A stretch of DNA of 64,000 nt from Rhizopus arrhizus (Eukaryota; Mucoromycota; Mucoromycetes; Mucorales; Rhizopodaceae): assembly GCA_024220505.1 (NCBI GenBank), contig JAKZZE010000021.1:930001-994000 (forward strand), in the 5' to 3' direction. The notes below the pieces were generated by a model. That model was not told the DNA's origin and ran no database searches. It was given only the letters and a program-made list of their open reading frames with translations. Below are positions 44,172 to 56,054 of the stretch, one piece after another (the stretch's first letter is position 1; every line of letters starts with the position of its first letter). The position numbers were made by a program, and so were the translations under genes.

Positions 44172-44575
44172 TACACGCATATTATTAGCATATGCAAAGA
44201 AGAACATCCGATGATATCAAGAGATGAGATGATTATATAAAGTCTAAGGTCTTAGCCACTTTTGCGGTTTTTAGAAAATATAAAATTTTATAAATTTAAA
44301 GCACGCTTATCGCTCAGTTTTAACAATGTCATGCTCAGAACATACATAAATTACAATGACTAGTATATCCTCCTTCTAGTACAGTTTCATGACTATTGCA
44401 GTTACCATGAGCAGGTAATGGTAGTTAAAAGCTGAAAAAAAGTTTTGTGCACCAGTTTTGTCCGCTACTGTATATAAAAAAATGGGAAGAAGACTGTATA
44501 TCGTTTATTATTGTATCAACAACACTATTTATAATAAAGCTCTTTTGACATTCCGTTATTTCTCGTTCTTCTAAA

Positions 44576-44821
44576 TCAACTGAGTTTTTGACATTGTATT
44601 CCTTTAGGCACAATAGGATCTTCATAAGTAATTAGCCTTTCAGGAACTCTAGTATTTCTCGCGTCTGTGCTAAACAGCCCATCTGTGTAACTCCACACTA
44701 TTTTCCAATACAGCCATAAAAGCACCAAACAATAAGAAAATACTGCCCGATCCGAACAACATCCATCCGGTCCGCAAAACACGTGATTAAATGGAGGACG
44801 AAGAGACGAATTTAGCCACAT
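44576..44821 (-). CDS. Unidentified 81-codon frame, possible gene fragment
   Basis: MWLNSSLRPPFNHVF ... SYCLVLLWLYWKIVWSY ... RVPERLITYEDPIVP. One likely membrane-spanning segment and non-random composition make it more protein-like than its AT-rich surroundings. I do not recognise it. It could be an exon remnant of a membrane protein next to the Tc1-like insertion, or chance. Confidence 0.25.
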   Translation of the reverse strand: MWLNSSLRPPFNHVFCGPDGCCSDRAVFSYCLVLLWLYWKIVWSYTDGLFSTDARNTRVPERLITYEDPIVPKGIQCQKLS

Positions 44822-44854
44822 ATCAGACTACCGTGTTGTAGAACAGCAACTGAT

Positions 44855-45400
44855 CGTAGTAGACATTGATAAACATAAGTCTTAATACAAGATCATAATT
44901 AAATAAAATAAAATATAAGCTTATTTAAATAAGATCATACAATCAATTCCAATTAAACATATTCTTTTAGAATATGTTTTGTATTAATAAGAGTTCTTTG
45001 ATAAGAAGAAGTATCAACTAAAATAACAAGATCCAATCCAATATCAGGAATATTGCTAATCTTTCATATAATTGAAATAACGCGTAAAATAACGTTATCC
45101 AAATCAGTGAGGAATTCCCAGAATAAAAGATAATCTATGACAGACATACAAAAGAACAAATGAAAAGTTTTCATAATCATAATTATAGATGACACTTGCT
45201 AAAGTACCTGAATATTAGAAGAACGCTTACAATAGAAGATATCAAGCCACTCACTCAATAAGATATAAATACCTGCCTTCAATTAGAATAATTTTTACTT
45301 TAACTTAAACTGAAATAAAGATCAGTCTCAAAAAGTACTCAAACTGTTTCTTGATCTTTGTTTCTACCTTTTATTTTATTACATTAACCATTATACAACA
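44855..45400 (+). repeat. LTR-like repeat, family F (copy 1)
   Basis: Matches 56055-56905 through blocks such as TAAGTCTTAATACAAGAT and TCTTTTAGAATATGTTTTG. It has AAGATATAAATACCTGCC (TATA-like) near 45260 and AAATAAAGATCAG near 45313, in the order seen in the other LTRs. Ends and target duplication could not be fixed. Confidence 0.6.
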
Positions 45401-45429
45401 TACCGATTCTTCGGTAGTATAGACGAAAC

Positions 45430-45894
45430 TTTTTATTTTTTATTGGTCATATATGCAGGCGACATATGTGTCATTAATTGCTTGACCACAGAACGAACTG
45501 GGAAAGCATACAAACTGTAATGGGGGAAGGGAAGGGAGGGTAAGCAGGGCGATTATTTTAGCTGAAGCGACAGACGAAGACTTGGAACAGAGAGAGAGAG
45601 AGACATGCTTCATTAAGCCCGGGGTGGGCATCCTTGCAACGCTGATAATGCTGCTCACCAAACAGCACACAACGCAGACCGACCAGAACAGCAGCGGCGT
45701 CAAAACCCAGGGAGGAAAGAGAGAACAGAAAGGAATACCGACGGGGACACCTAAAGGGAGGGAAGGTGGACCAGATACCCAGCTGGCACGCAACGCAACA
45801 CACAGGCGGGACACACCGAAAGCCAGAAACGACGCAAGTTAAGGAAGTCATGTGACCGTGCGAGGAAGGCAGGATTGGAACCTGCATGTCCAAA
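45430..45894 (-). repeat. GC-rich SINE-like block
   Basis: About 460 bp of markedly higher GC than anything around it. On the minus strand it begins near a box B-like CAGGTTCCAATCCTGC (45868-45885), continues GC-rich, includes a (CT) run near 45590 and ends in AATAAAAAATAAAAAG. A 5'-cut, tRNA-headed SINE is my reading. The minus-strand frames in it are probably incidental. Confidence 0.4.
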
Positions 45895-45988
45895 CACTGC
45901 AAATAATTGGAGATATTAAACGTAGTTTTTGAGCATAAATGAGCGCAACAACGCGAAAGTTAATGCAAATTAACGGAATTTTATTGTT

Positions 45989-46413
45989 TGTTGTATCCAC
46001 ACAACTAGTAAAGTGAACATTCATGGATAAACGAGAGATCTCCGCAATAGCCAACTTTGCCCTGTTGTCTCTATCGGTGTTCCCACGACTATATCGGAAC
46101 CTGATTATAACAACGGCAGTTCAATCCAACTTTATTCGATAATTATCGTTAGATCAATAATTTATCTACTTCATTGTCCCTTGATTCGTCAAGAAGACAG
46201 CGGCTATTGATTATCTACTATCTTTCCTTTATCTTCCCATCCTTCCCACATTATTCTTTTAACCGATCAATTGAAATAGCGGTAAAGATCCAGACATCCA
46301 AAAAGTATAAATAGCCTCAAATGTTTTTATTAATAAAGCAACATATAATCTTTAGTTTCACAACTATTGTCTTTTTTTAGTTTTTGTCTCTTATTTTAAT
46401 ACTTGGCAAAACA
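45989..46413 (+). mobile_element. Solo LTR, family A (copy 3)
   Basis: 425 bp, flanked by TTGTT (45984-45988 and 46414-46418). CMC copy 1 shows the empty site near 22112. Confidence 0.96.
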
Positions 46414-46620
46414 TTGTTGTTTTAAACGATTTTCGCGGCAGTTCAGTAATCGTTCAGTAACTTTTAAGCGAGCAAGAGGAGATCGTTTAGCGTTCTCTTA
46501 CCAAAACATTTTTTACGCTTTAATCAACACTAGTCAACGGTTGAGCAACGAATGATACGTTTTAAAACATTACTTTATATGTCTTTTTGTTCTTTTATCG
46601 ACCGCTCATATTGCCTTATA

Positions 46621-48245
46621 CAGTGGGTGAAAAAACTCTAAAAACGTTATAATATTATTAGCGTTTTTGGTTGTTCTGTTTTACCAAATAGGTGTATCAT
46701 CGTGAAATTTTGCACATATGTAGCACTGATAGTAACATATCGTATGCTGTAATTTCAATCTCAGATCGTAAATATTGATCCGGAATCAACTGCTAAAAGG
46801 AGACTGGTTTATTTTTAGAGTTTTTTCACTTCCATAAATGTCGGATACACGGACCGACCGACAGACTTTGCGGACTTTTATTGACATATTATGAGCCATA
46901 AGGGCTCCGAAAGTATAAAAAAATCATTTTTCTTTTTTTCTTCAAATTTTTCCGTTTAATTTTTTAAATTTCCTAAACACTTCAATCATGCCTAAATCTC
47001 TCTCAGCTGACATCAAAAACGATATAAAGCCCGCTCTACTTTCCGGAAAAGACTCTATGGATGTTGCAAACCGCTTTGGGGTTACGTATGCAACAGTTAA
47101 TAACTATGCGAACAAGTTTTTTCCTAACCGACAGCCTGGACTTGGTGGTAGGCCGATGGTTGTGTCCGCTCAGACGAAGAGATTCATCAAAATTCAGGTT
47201 GTACAAGGCCAACTCAAGACTGTGAGGGAAGTGTATGACAAACTCATGGAGCTGGGGTATTCCATATCATACAAAACTGCTATAAACGTATTGAAATCGA
47301 TGAACCTCTTTTCTGCGATTAAGATCAAAAAGCCTTTGTTAACCGCAAACCACATGAAGAGACGGCTAGCATGGGCCAAAAAGTACCAAAACTGGACTAC
47401 AGATGACTGGCGACGTGTAGTGTTCTCTGATGAAACAAAATTCAACATTTGGGGCTCTGACGGATGTAAGTATTATTGGTCAAGACCAGGGGACCCTCTT
47501 AAGCCTCACCATATCGACGTAACAGCCAAGCATGGAGGCGGTAGTTTAATGATGTGGGGGTGCTTGACCTATGAGGGACCTGCGTACGCCTGTTAAATAT
47601 ATGATGGAACTATGAACTCGGATCTTTACCAGCAAATATTGGACACAACACTTCGGAAAACAATGGAATACTATGATATGGATTGGTCTACAGCATACTT
47701 TCAGCACGATGGTGATCCAAAGCATCGTTCCAAGTCAACCATCGAATGGCTAAAAGCTAATAGAGTGAACTATATTGATGACTAGCCAGCTCAAATTCCT
47801 GCTCTTAACCCTATTGAGCATCTTTGGCATCATTTGAAGTTGAAGCTATCGTTATATGACAAGAAAGCCAAAGGTGTTCATGAATTGTGGGAAAGAGTTG
47901 AAAAGGAATGGAACTCCTTCGACAAAGAAGTTTCCAGAAGGTATATTGACACTATGCCTGCGCGTATTAAGGCAGTAATCGATGCCAATGGTGGAACTAC
48001 GAAGTATTAAGTCATCTATAACATAATAAAAGTAAAAGGAAAAAACTCTAAAAATAAACCTACAACACTTCCACCGCTTTTGCGGACTGTTAAATAATAT
48101 TCTGCGATTGAAAACTTCATGAGATGTAACAGAAAGTCAAACAAGCATGTCATAAAGTTGTTGCATCATCTAAGTCACTATACATGCTCACAGAGGCTAA
48201 AGACAGAAAAAATGTTTGACGTTTTTAGAGTTTTTTCACCCACTG
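46621..48245 (+). mobile_element. Tc1-like element with short terminal repeats
   Basis: 1625 bp. CAGTGGGTGAAAAAACTC ends with TA on both sides. Terminal identity is only about 28 bp, but reversed copies of the end motif (TTAGAGTTTTTTCAC; GAAAAAACTCTAAAAA) sit about 190-210 bp inside each end. The empty TA site is visible in copy 1 near 22319. Confidence 0.95.
46988..48010 (+). pseudogene. Tc1-like transposase (DD35E) with two nonsense codons
   Basis: 340 codons from ATG 46988 (MPKSLSADIKNDIKPALL). Otherwise colinear with the transposases at 49009-50031 and 58300-59331: SDETKFNIWGSDG, GGGSLMMWGC, FQHDGDPKH (Gly where relatives have Asn), LNPIEHLW, ending DANGGTTKY. Two in-frame stops: TAA at 47594-47596, where relatives have Gln (CQIYDG), and TAG at 47783-47785, where relatives have Trp (WPAQ). 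Both fit a C-to-T change in a CpA step on one strand or the other. Confidence 0.93.
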
Positions 48246-48783
48246 TATACTTCTTCATCGAACACTCATATTGCCTTATATACTTCTTTATTGACCGCTT
48301 ATATTGCCTTATATATTTCTTTATTGACCACTCATATACCTTATATACTTCTTTATTGACCATTCATATTGCAATAAATATTGTTTTATATATACAAAAA
48401 AATAGGGATTTGGTTTATAAAAAATAGCTTTTTTTTTATTTGAATAAAATAATAATAACAATACATAGTATTTCTTTGCTTGTAGCATTTAAAAGTGTAC
48501 TTGACTTACCTAACATCGCCAGAATAGCAGCATCTAATCTAAAATTACATCAACTAGTCTCGTGGAACTCAAAAAGTTAAAAGAAAAAAAAAAAAAAAAA
48601 AAAAAAAAAAAGCCAAGCTAAAGGATTCAAAGACACAAGGACTCAAAGGCGCAAGGACTTGGGCACTCAAAGCAAAAGAAAAGACATCAGTACTTAAGAA
48701 CCAAAGTAAAAACCAGGAAAGAGAAAGAGGCCAAAGCAGAGCAATATTCATCTATAATAGATGTTAAATATCGTGTATATATA

Positions 48784-50422
48784 CAGTAGGTCAAAAAATT
48801 GCTGCAAGGAATCCATTTTTCTCAGTTTTTGTAGCGTACATCCTGTCACAATGGTACAAACTGCTTCTGTTTCTACATAGTAGATTTCCTACATGTCTTG
48901 AAAAATCCGAAAGAGTTTAAGCCCCATTGGATAAGTATTGAAGGAAGTATGAGGCGCGCAATTTGAAAATTTGAAAAAACGAAAATTTGAACGAAATGGG
49001 TTTATTTATTAATATTTAGTTGGTCCTCCTTTTTTATTAATAACCTCTTGAATTCTTGCCGGCATGCTATCAATGTACCTTTGGCAAAGCTCTTTATCAA
49101 ATTCATTCCATGCTTTTTCTACTCGTTCCCAAAGCTCATCCGTATTCTTTGCTCTACGTTCGTAACAGCTGAGCTTTAACTTCAGTTGATGCCATACATG
49201 TTCTATTGGATTTAAGTCCGTACTTTGAGCTGGCCAATCGCTAATGTAGCGCACTTGATGATTATCTAACCAGGCTATTGTGGATTTTGCGTTGTGCTTT
49301 GGATCATTATCATGCTGAAAGTAAATGTTGGACCAGTTGAAATTGTAGTACTCCATAGTATCACGAAGTGTAGTGTCTAATATATGCTGATAAACATCCG
49401 CGTTCATGTTCCCATCGTAAATTTGACAAGCATATCCTGGTCCTTCAGATGTTATGCAGCCCCACATCATCAACTTGCCGCCTCCATGCTTGACTGTAAA
49501 CTCTAGATGATGCGGTTGAAGAGGATCACTTGGTCTTTTCCAATAATACTTACAACCATCAGAGCCCCATACGTTGATCTTGGTTTCATCAGAAAAGACG
49601 ACTTTTCGCTATTCTTCCACTGTCCAATCCTGGTGCTTCTTGGCCCATTCTAATCGATGCTGCATATGAGCTTTTGTCAGAAACGGCTTCTTTTTTTTTA
49701 TTGAAGAATGGAACTCCATTGATTTCAGGACGTTAATTGCTGACTGGTATGAGATATCATAGCCAAGTTGAACCAGCTCCCGGTGTACCTCTTTGGCAGT
49801 CTTTAGAACCCCTTCAATGACTTTTCTTTTGATTAGCCGTTTCGTCACTTTGGAGACTAATGTAGGTCTACCAGCTGAGCCCATTGTCCTATTTGAAAAC
49901 AACCGCCTAGAGTATCTACTAACAGTTGATTCATGTACTCCAACCTCCTTAGCAATATCGTACGTTGATGTGGATCCAGTTAATGCTTGCTTGAGATCGT
50001 TTACTTTTTCTTCTGGCAGTCGTTTAGGCATGCGATTGGTAATAAGGTAAAAAAGAGAAATAATTTAGATAAGAAAATTTAAAATTTAGAATAAAGGAAT
50101 TGTAAGCGCTTTTATATACTGGCAACATTCTAATCATGTCAAGAATGTGAAAAATTATGATAGCAACCGGTTGGGTCGTATTAAAATTTGTTATTCCAAA
50201 CATATGTAAACAAGTAAAAAATGCCGGATGTTTATAAAATTCCCTTTAACAATATCAAATTCCACCAATAACTATTGCCCATATCAGATAATCGACGAAT
50301 AAATGCCCCTTCTAGTGAGGTACAAACAATCAATGTTTGAGATAGTTTCATGCAGTATCCATAGACAACCAGCTGTAAAACCGGTATTTTGCAATTCCTT
50401 GCAGCAATTTTTTGACCTACTG
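48784..50422 (-). mobile_element. Tc1-like element with short terminal repeats
   Basis: 1639 bp. CAGTAGGTCAAAAAATTGC ends, TA on both sides, about 28 bp of terminal identity. Inserted in the subterminal repeat array of the CMC element. Confidence 0.95.
49009..50031 (-). pseudogene. Tc1-like transposase (DD35E) with a single UAG at a conserved Trp codon
   Basis: 340 codons from ATG 50031 (MPKRLPEEKVNDLKQAL) to the stop at 49009 (INKKGGPTKY). HTH region (IAKEVGVHESTVSRYSRR), GRPTLVS linker, D in SDETKINVWGSDG, GGGKLMMWGC, ACQIYDG, D in FQHDNDPKH, E in LNPIEHVW, 35 residues between the last two. The only break is TAG at 49609-49611, in TVEE-stop-RKVVFSDE. All relatives here have Trp at that place. 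Everything downstream is open. Confidence 0.93.
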
Positions 50423-50656
50423 TAATAAAAGCAATAGTACCTTTCATTACGTAGACCATGGGAAAAAAAAACTAGTTAAGCTTATACCAACAAGTAAAAA
50501 AAGAAGGAAGCAGCATGCATCTATAATAATTATTAGCTATGAAGGATATGTAATAAAAGTAATAGTACCTTTCTTTAGATGGGCTAAGAGAAAAACCTTG
50601 CTAAGCTTTACCAACAAGTATAAAAAAAAGGAAGCAGTACGCATCTATAATAATTA

Positions 50657-52293
50657 CAGTAGGTGAAAAAATACGAGCAACCTTTTGGCAAAATCGACTT
50701 TTTTCGCTATATCAAAAGGTGCATGCCAACTACCGGCTTGAGATTCCTATGGTATATTTTCGGGGTCATGTGTCTTGAAACAGTAAAGGTCTCATGTAGC
50801 AATACTGGAAACTGAGAGAGGAATGAGAATCCGAATTTAAAAATTTGACTTCCGACCAGCTTAAATTATGTACGGTAATCATATGTTTACATTTAAGTCA
50901 ACAAAGAACATATCGGAAGACTATATAGCGTACTTGTATGGAACTGTGAGTGTTCCTCATTGTATCCATATAAAAGCAAGTGCGACTTCAAGAGCCCTTG
51001 GTTTCTTTTTTTTTACTCAACTTCTCTCACTACTTCTCATCATCACGCCTAAATCTATACCAATGGAAAAGCAATCCAGAAATAAAAGATATATCACTAA
51101 ATAGTATGAAGCTAGAGGATATTACAGATAAATATTATGTTCATTCTCGCACAGTTAAAAGGTATACTAGGAAGCTTTTTCCATGAAATTCACACCTGTC
51201 GGCTGGAAGACATGCTATTGTCTCTTATGCCATGAAGCACTATATCGAGCTGTGTATTATTACTGGTCATCGAACAGTAGCGAATGAGCTATTCAGGGGC
51301 TTAGGTAAGTTTGGTTACTTGTTGATGTACCGTTCAGGAGTAAATGCGCTGAGATCCATAAAGTGCCACCGAGAGCTAAAAAAAAGAAGGCATTTTTAAA
51401 AAAGGATCATTGAAAAAAGCAGATGGCCTGAGCAAAAAGGCATCGCAACTGGTCAAGTCAATAGTGACGACGAGTGGCGTCCTCAGCTGAAGCAAAGATT
51501 AGCATCTAGTGATCAGATGGAGTAAAATACTATAGGGTAGTATCAAATGACATTTTGCTCCCTCATCACATCGACATTACAGTAAAGCACTGCAGCCGTA
51601 GGACCAACATATGCGGTCACATAGCTACTCCGGGACCAGCCTAGACATGTCAGCTTTATGGTGGTAACATAAACTCAACGGCTTGTCTGCATATACTTAG
51701 CATTATTTACATGCATACGTTAGAGTACTATGATTTGAAGACGTCCGATGTATACCTTCAGAGTGATAGCGGCGTAAAGTATAAATTAAAATTCATAACT
51801 CCATAGGTACGCGGTATCAGTGTAAGGTATATAAATTATTGGTATGCTCAAATTCTGGATTTAAATCATATAAAGCATGTTTGGCATCAGCTCAAACTTA
51901 ATCTGACACCACATGAAGTCGGAGAAAGAGGTGTCAGAAAGCTTTAGCCATTTGTGGATGTAGAGCGAAATAAACTCAATACAAATGCTTGCAAGAGGTC
52001 CATCAATAGTATGCCAGCCAAAGTAGAAGCACTATTTAAAGCAAAGGGAAGATATAGAAAATATTAAATAAACATAGCGAATTTTGAAAAATCATCATTG
52101 GCTTTTTTATGACTGTCTTTCCCTTTTTAAAAAGCCTGTACTTCAAGTAGAGTCAATCTCTTTAGTGCATTGTATGGATCTTTGTTGTCTTAATTAGTTT
52201 GTGTGATATCAAAGCTCTGGCGAATGTACACACGAAAATAAAAAGATATGAAGACAAATCGAACAGAGGTTGCTCGTATTTTTTCACCTACTG
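50657..52293 (+). mobile_element. Old Tc1-like element with short terminal repeats
   Basis: 1637 bp. CAGTAGGTGAAAAAATACG ends, TA on both sides, about 27 bp of terminal identity. Its interior is much more decayed than its neighbours. Confidence 0.93.
51063..52067 (+). pseudogene. Heavily mutated Tc1-like transposase
   Basis: Only islands are readable: YYVHSRTVKRYTRKLFP (HTH end), a QLYGGNINSTA-like stretch near 51655, LKHIKHVWHQLKL near 51860 (the LNPIEHVWHQLKL region; the Glu codon is now Lys), and SMPAKVEALFKAKG before a stop at 52067. Many stops and shifts; clearly dead. Confidence 0.85.
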
Positions 52294-52906
52294 TATTTGT
52301 TATTGAGTATATAGTAAACGTAATAGTACCTTTCTTTACAGAGACCATGAAAAAAAAAAGAAGAAAAAAAAAAACCAGCCAAGCTTATACTAACAAGTAA
52401 AAGAAGAAGCAACTATAATCCTGGGAAAAAGACTTTATAAAGACCATTTGAAACATCAAGAAAGCAACCAATACGATTTTAATAAAGTACAAGTACCATT
52501 AGAGCAATAATAGAGTACATATAATATTAAGAACTTACATTTTAGAAAGAATGTTTTGTTTAAAAAAAAAAGAAAAAAAAAAGGAAAAAAAAAAGGAAAA
52601 AAAAAGTACTTTTTTTATAGCCTCGTTTTACCAGTGTTACAGTTACCCACTATCGATTAAAAATAAGTCTTCTTTAATACTGTTTAACTATTGAAACATT
52701 CAGAGAGGCTATTCATAAACAGTTTAAAGTTTTTCTTTTCTTTTTTTTATTTATTTAAATGTAATATCTTTAACTCCAAAGGCTTTTTTTTTCTTCGCTT
52801 TTTTTGTAGAACAAACAAAAGTATCATCTTGTTTTGTGTTCATCTTTAGTTTATTTTGTACTCTTGGTTTTTTTTTCTTCCTTTTTATATAATTTGTCTT
52901 GAAAAA

Positions 52907-54417
52907 ATGTCTCGTCGTGTCGCTACTCCTATCAATGTTCCCAGTAATGCCCCTAAAAGGGCAAGAATATCTTCAAGCATTACTGGATCATCATCCACTG
53001 TTCTCCCGTCCTCTTCTCCTGCTCCCACTGCTGTTGCGTCTTTTGACAGCTTTGAGCCTTCTCGCCTTCAAGGCCCAGTTGGCTCTTCTGCAAATGGCCT
53101 AACCCTTGAGGCCATCTTTGCTCAGATGCAGCAGCAGGAGCAGATTCAACGCCGACAGGAGGAGAATCAACGTCGGCAGGAGCTGAAGATTGAGCAGCTA
53201 ACGCAATTGCTGCAACAACAGCAACAAGGGAAGCAACAGCAGCAGCAGCCTCCACAGCAGCCTCCACAGCAGCAACCTTCCGAGGTCAAAGAGAATAGGG
53301 CCTTGACAAGTGTAATTTGAATTTAAAAGCTAAATTAGCATGTGCAAAATAATAACTAAATTTTTGTTTTACCCTTTTTGAAATATAGGCTTTCATATTG
53401 AAGTACTACAGAGAGCACCTGGTCCCTCGAGGTATTACCTTTGACCTGAAGGAGGTCTTGCGCTACAAGCAAAACGCAAAGGTCAGAGATTTGCTTGTAG
53501 CAGCTGCCAAGAAGGAGCCATTTTCTGCTGGCGTTACTGTTTCTGACTTGCGCAGCATGGTCAGAAACAAATTCAACTACATGGTGAGAGAAAGTAAGGG
53601 GCTAACGGCTACGTCAGAAGAATCAACGCGTCGTAGTCATGTGCATGCAGTAAGTAATTAATATTGGAAAATTGAAATATATAATGTTTCAAGTACTTAC
53701 ATTACTTCTTTACATTAGAAGCTCGCCATGAGGCGAAATGCTTACAATGCAGCCCCAGAGGAATTTGAAGCTCGTTTTCCTTTTGGAAACAAGCTTCTGA
53801 TAGCCGATTGGACATCAGAGGAAGAAGATGGTCCTGAGGATGAACATGGTCCTGTGTTTGTGGTAAAAAGACCACTCTTTCGAAGTAAAGCAGTAAGTAG
53901 TATTTTTGTTATAGTATTTATTTTCTAATATACCTTTAATTCATCTACAGGTGGACGAATTCCATGCTTCTCTTCAAAAAGCATGGAGAGATTCCTTGTC
54001 GAAAAAAGGCACCATCAATAGAACAAGAAGGGTGGTGGACTACTTCGACAAGGAGTTCCCCACAAACCTTGACCATGAGGATTATCCCTCTTGGGCCTTT
54101 TCTTCTCCTGACCTTGGCTTTTCCTCTTCTGCTGCTGCTAACCCTATGCAGTAAGCGTTTACTTTCTCTTTTCTCCTTCCCCCTCCTTTTTTTTTGCTGC
54201 CTCTTTTGTTGTCTCTGCAAATTGAATAAAAATTTCAAAAAAAAAAAAAACAATGGTCTATTGAATGATTCTTTAGTAAAATAAATAATAATAATAATAA
54301 AAGAATGTTTGAATAATTTAGCATAGTTGTTACATATAAATTCTTCTTGGCAGAGCGAGAGTAAGAAGGTGGTTATCAACATATGGACATGTAGCAACAG
54401 GGTTGAAAATCCTGTAA
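52907..54417 (+). CDS. Gene X, copy 2: intact accessory gene of the CMC transposon
   Basis: Five exons: 52907-53311, 53389-53649, 53719-53892, 53951-54150 and 54354-54417, all GT..AG, about 367 aa. The ATG at 52907 (MSRRVATPINVPSNAPKRAR) is chosen because it matches copy 1. Domains as in copy 1: Ser/Thr-rich basic start, Gln/Arg coiled coil (about 80-115), a poly-Gln/Pro stretch, a helical core (KYYREHLVPRG...LRYKQNAKVRDLLVAA), an acidic patch and a final RRVVDYFDKEFP segment. The two copies differ by few amino acids. The last exon, or the run-on to 54154 if intron 4 is kept, decides the C-terminus. Role unknown; a TnpA-like partner of Tnp2 is the simplest inference. Confidence 0.8.
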
Positions 54418-55080
54418 ATTGGAAGTATATTGTTGCTTGTAACTGGATCAAATTGATTCTTCCACACTTGGATGCCAGTACCATCAAAGGTGGGGAAATG
54501 TTGGGTCGCATGGCTGTACCAATTGACGAATGCAAAATAATGAGTGGTATTGTTGAAGGAATGTGAAAAAAAATATGATATTTGGCCAATTCGTAGTTGG
54601 TTATTGGGTGATTGGGACTTCAGGCCACGATGGATAAACCATTAGATATACAGTTCAATCGGAGATATATTTACAGTCCAAATATGGAAACAAGGGTTTT
54701 TGAGTATGGAGAATACGATGCCGCAGTTTAAATACTAAAATTCCGACAATTTGCTGCTCTAATCGCAGAATTTGGCACTTTTTTCATGTTCCGTAAATGT
54801 AGTCCAATCCTGTTATCACGTAGCTTATCCATTAGGTACCAGACATTGTAATTAATGCACTCAATTATAAAACTTTTGATTTTCTCTGCATCACTCCGGC
54901 TAGCTTTTTTAAAATACGTATACACGAAATTTTCTTTAAATTTGGCATAAAATAGTCATTGTAAGTAATGAAAGAGATACACAGAACAATGTTCGTATTT
55001 AGTTACGGTTAAAAAACATCTTGCAACCCATGAAAAGCATAAATTAATTTAACTGCAAGTGGGACACAATAATATTATTT

Positions 55081-55171
55081 TCCTCTTCTGACAGATAGTT
55101 AAAATAGCTTGGTTGGAGAAGTGTGACCTTTCTAAGGTGCGGTTCCTGGGTTCGATACCCGTAGGAGGAAC
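55081..55171 (+). repeat. tRNA-like module with box A and box B
   Basis: TAGCTTGGTTGG (box A-like) and GGGTTCGATACCC (box B) lie 40-50 bp apart. TCCTCTT at 55081 can pair with AGGAGGA at the 3' end, but box A lies too far inside for a normal tRNA and the anticodon stem is poor. Likely tRNA-derived. Confidence 0.4.
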
Positions 55172-56054
55172 AGTTTTACTTTTATGGAAAATTTTGTTCA
55201 ATCATCTATTTTGGTTACAAAATCTAAATTCGATGTAAGCCACAAAGGAAATGAAGTTACTTCTTAAAATCTTTTTCCTTTTTTTTTCTTTTTGTAACTG
55301 CAAATTATCAAGCGGAAGTACAACCACCTCCATTACGTCGCCGTAGACTGAACAGAAGATGAGAGCAGACCTTTACCTAGTTCTGATAACAATAGTACCC
55401 TTTCGGTCGAATAAGCTACAAGTAGATTACTGGAAGTTGTGCGAAACAGAGATATAGATAACCTTCAAACAGCATCAGAAGCATTGTACAATGCTATGGT
55501 CGCAGAACAAAGTACTTCAAATACAACATAATAAACGTAAAAGATATTAGAAAACACGAACAATTTTTTACAAAGATATCTGTTATATACCTTTTCGATG
55601 TGATAGAGGTATTTTAATGTAAATTACTTAAACTTATATGAAGTGACAATTTTTTTTTTATGTAATCAGTGCATCAATATATGTTAACTTTTATTTGCAC
55701 ACCAAAAGCACTATTATGCTCTTGCTTATAATTTTTCTTTGCCTAAAAATTACAGACTGTTTTAGTTTCTTTTTTATACCTATTATCGAATATAAATACA
55801 CATGCAATAAAAAACTAAACAGCAAAGAGAAATGTATCGAATCCAATAAAAAACTTACTTTTTTTTCTAATACGAATTATAATGAGAACAATACATTTAA
55901 TCAGAACATTTTAAAATTAAATTAAAAATAAGCTTGTAATTAACGAAATAGTCTAAAACCGATATGAATTAATATTTCTAAAGTATATTTACGAATGATA
56001 TTGTGTTATTATATAAAAGTATATATGTTATTATCATTTTAGAACATTAACTAA

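Larger units (their letters stand above)
41240..44470. mobile_element. Decayed Tc1-like element, family A copy 2, split by an intact Tc1-like element
   Basis: CAGTAGCGGACAAAACTGG at 41240 and its complement ending 44470, with TA on both sides (41238-41239, 44471-44472). The interior matches copy 1 (1300-8864) including the same broken transposase. The nested element at 42573-44171 lies at a TA that is empty in copy 1 near 8570. Confidence 0.9.

Noticed and set aside
45440..45902. Minus-strand frames of 114-124 codons and a plus frame of 86 codons in the GC-rich block
   Set aside because: Overlapping frames on both strands, no recognisable domain, and high GC makes stops rare; a SINE-like repeat explains it better.
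55081..55171. Genuine tRNA-Arg(TCT) gene
   Set aside because: Box A is too far from the 5' end and the anticodon stem is mismatched; kept only as a tRNA-like module.
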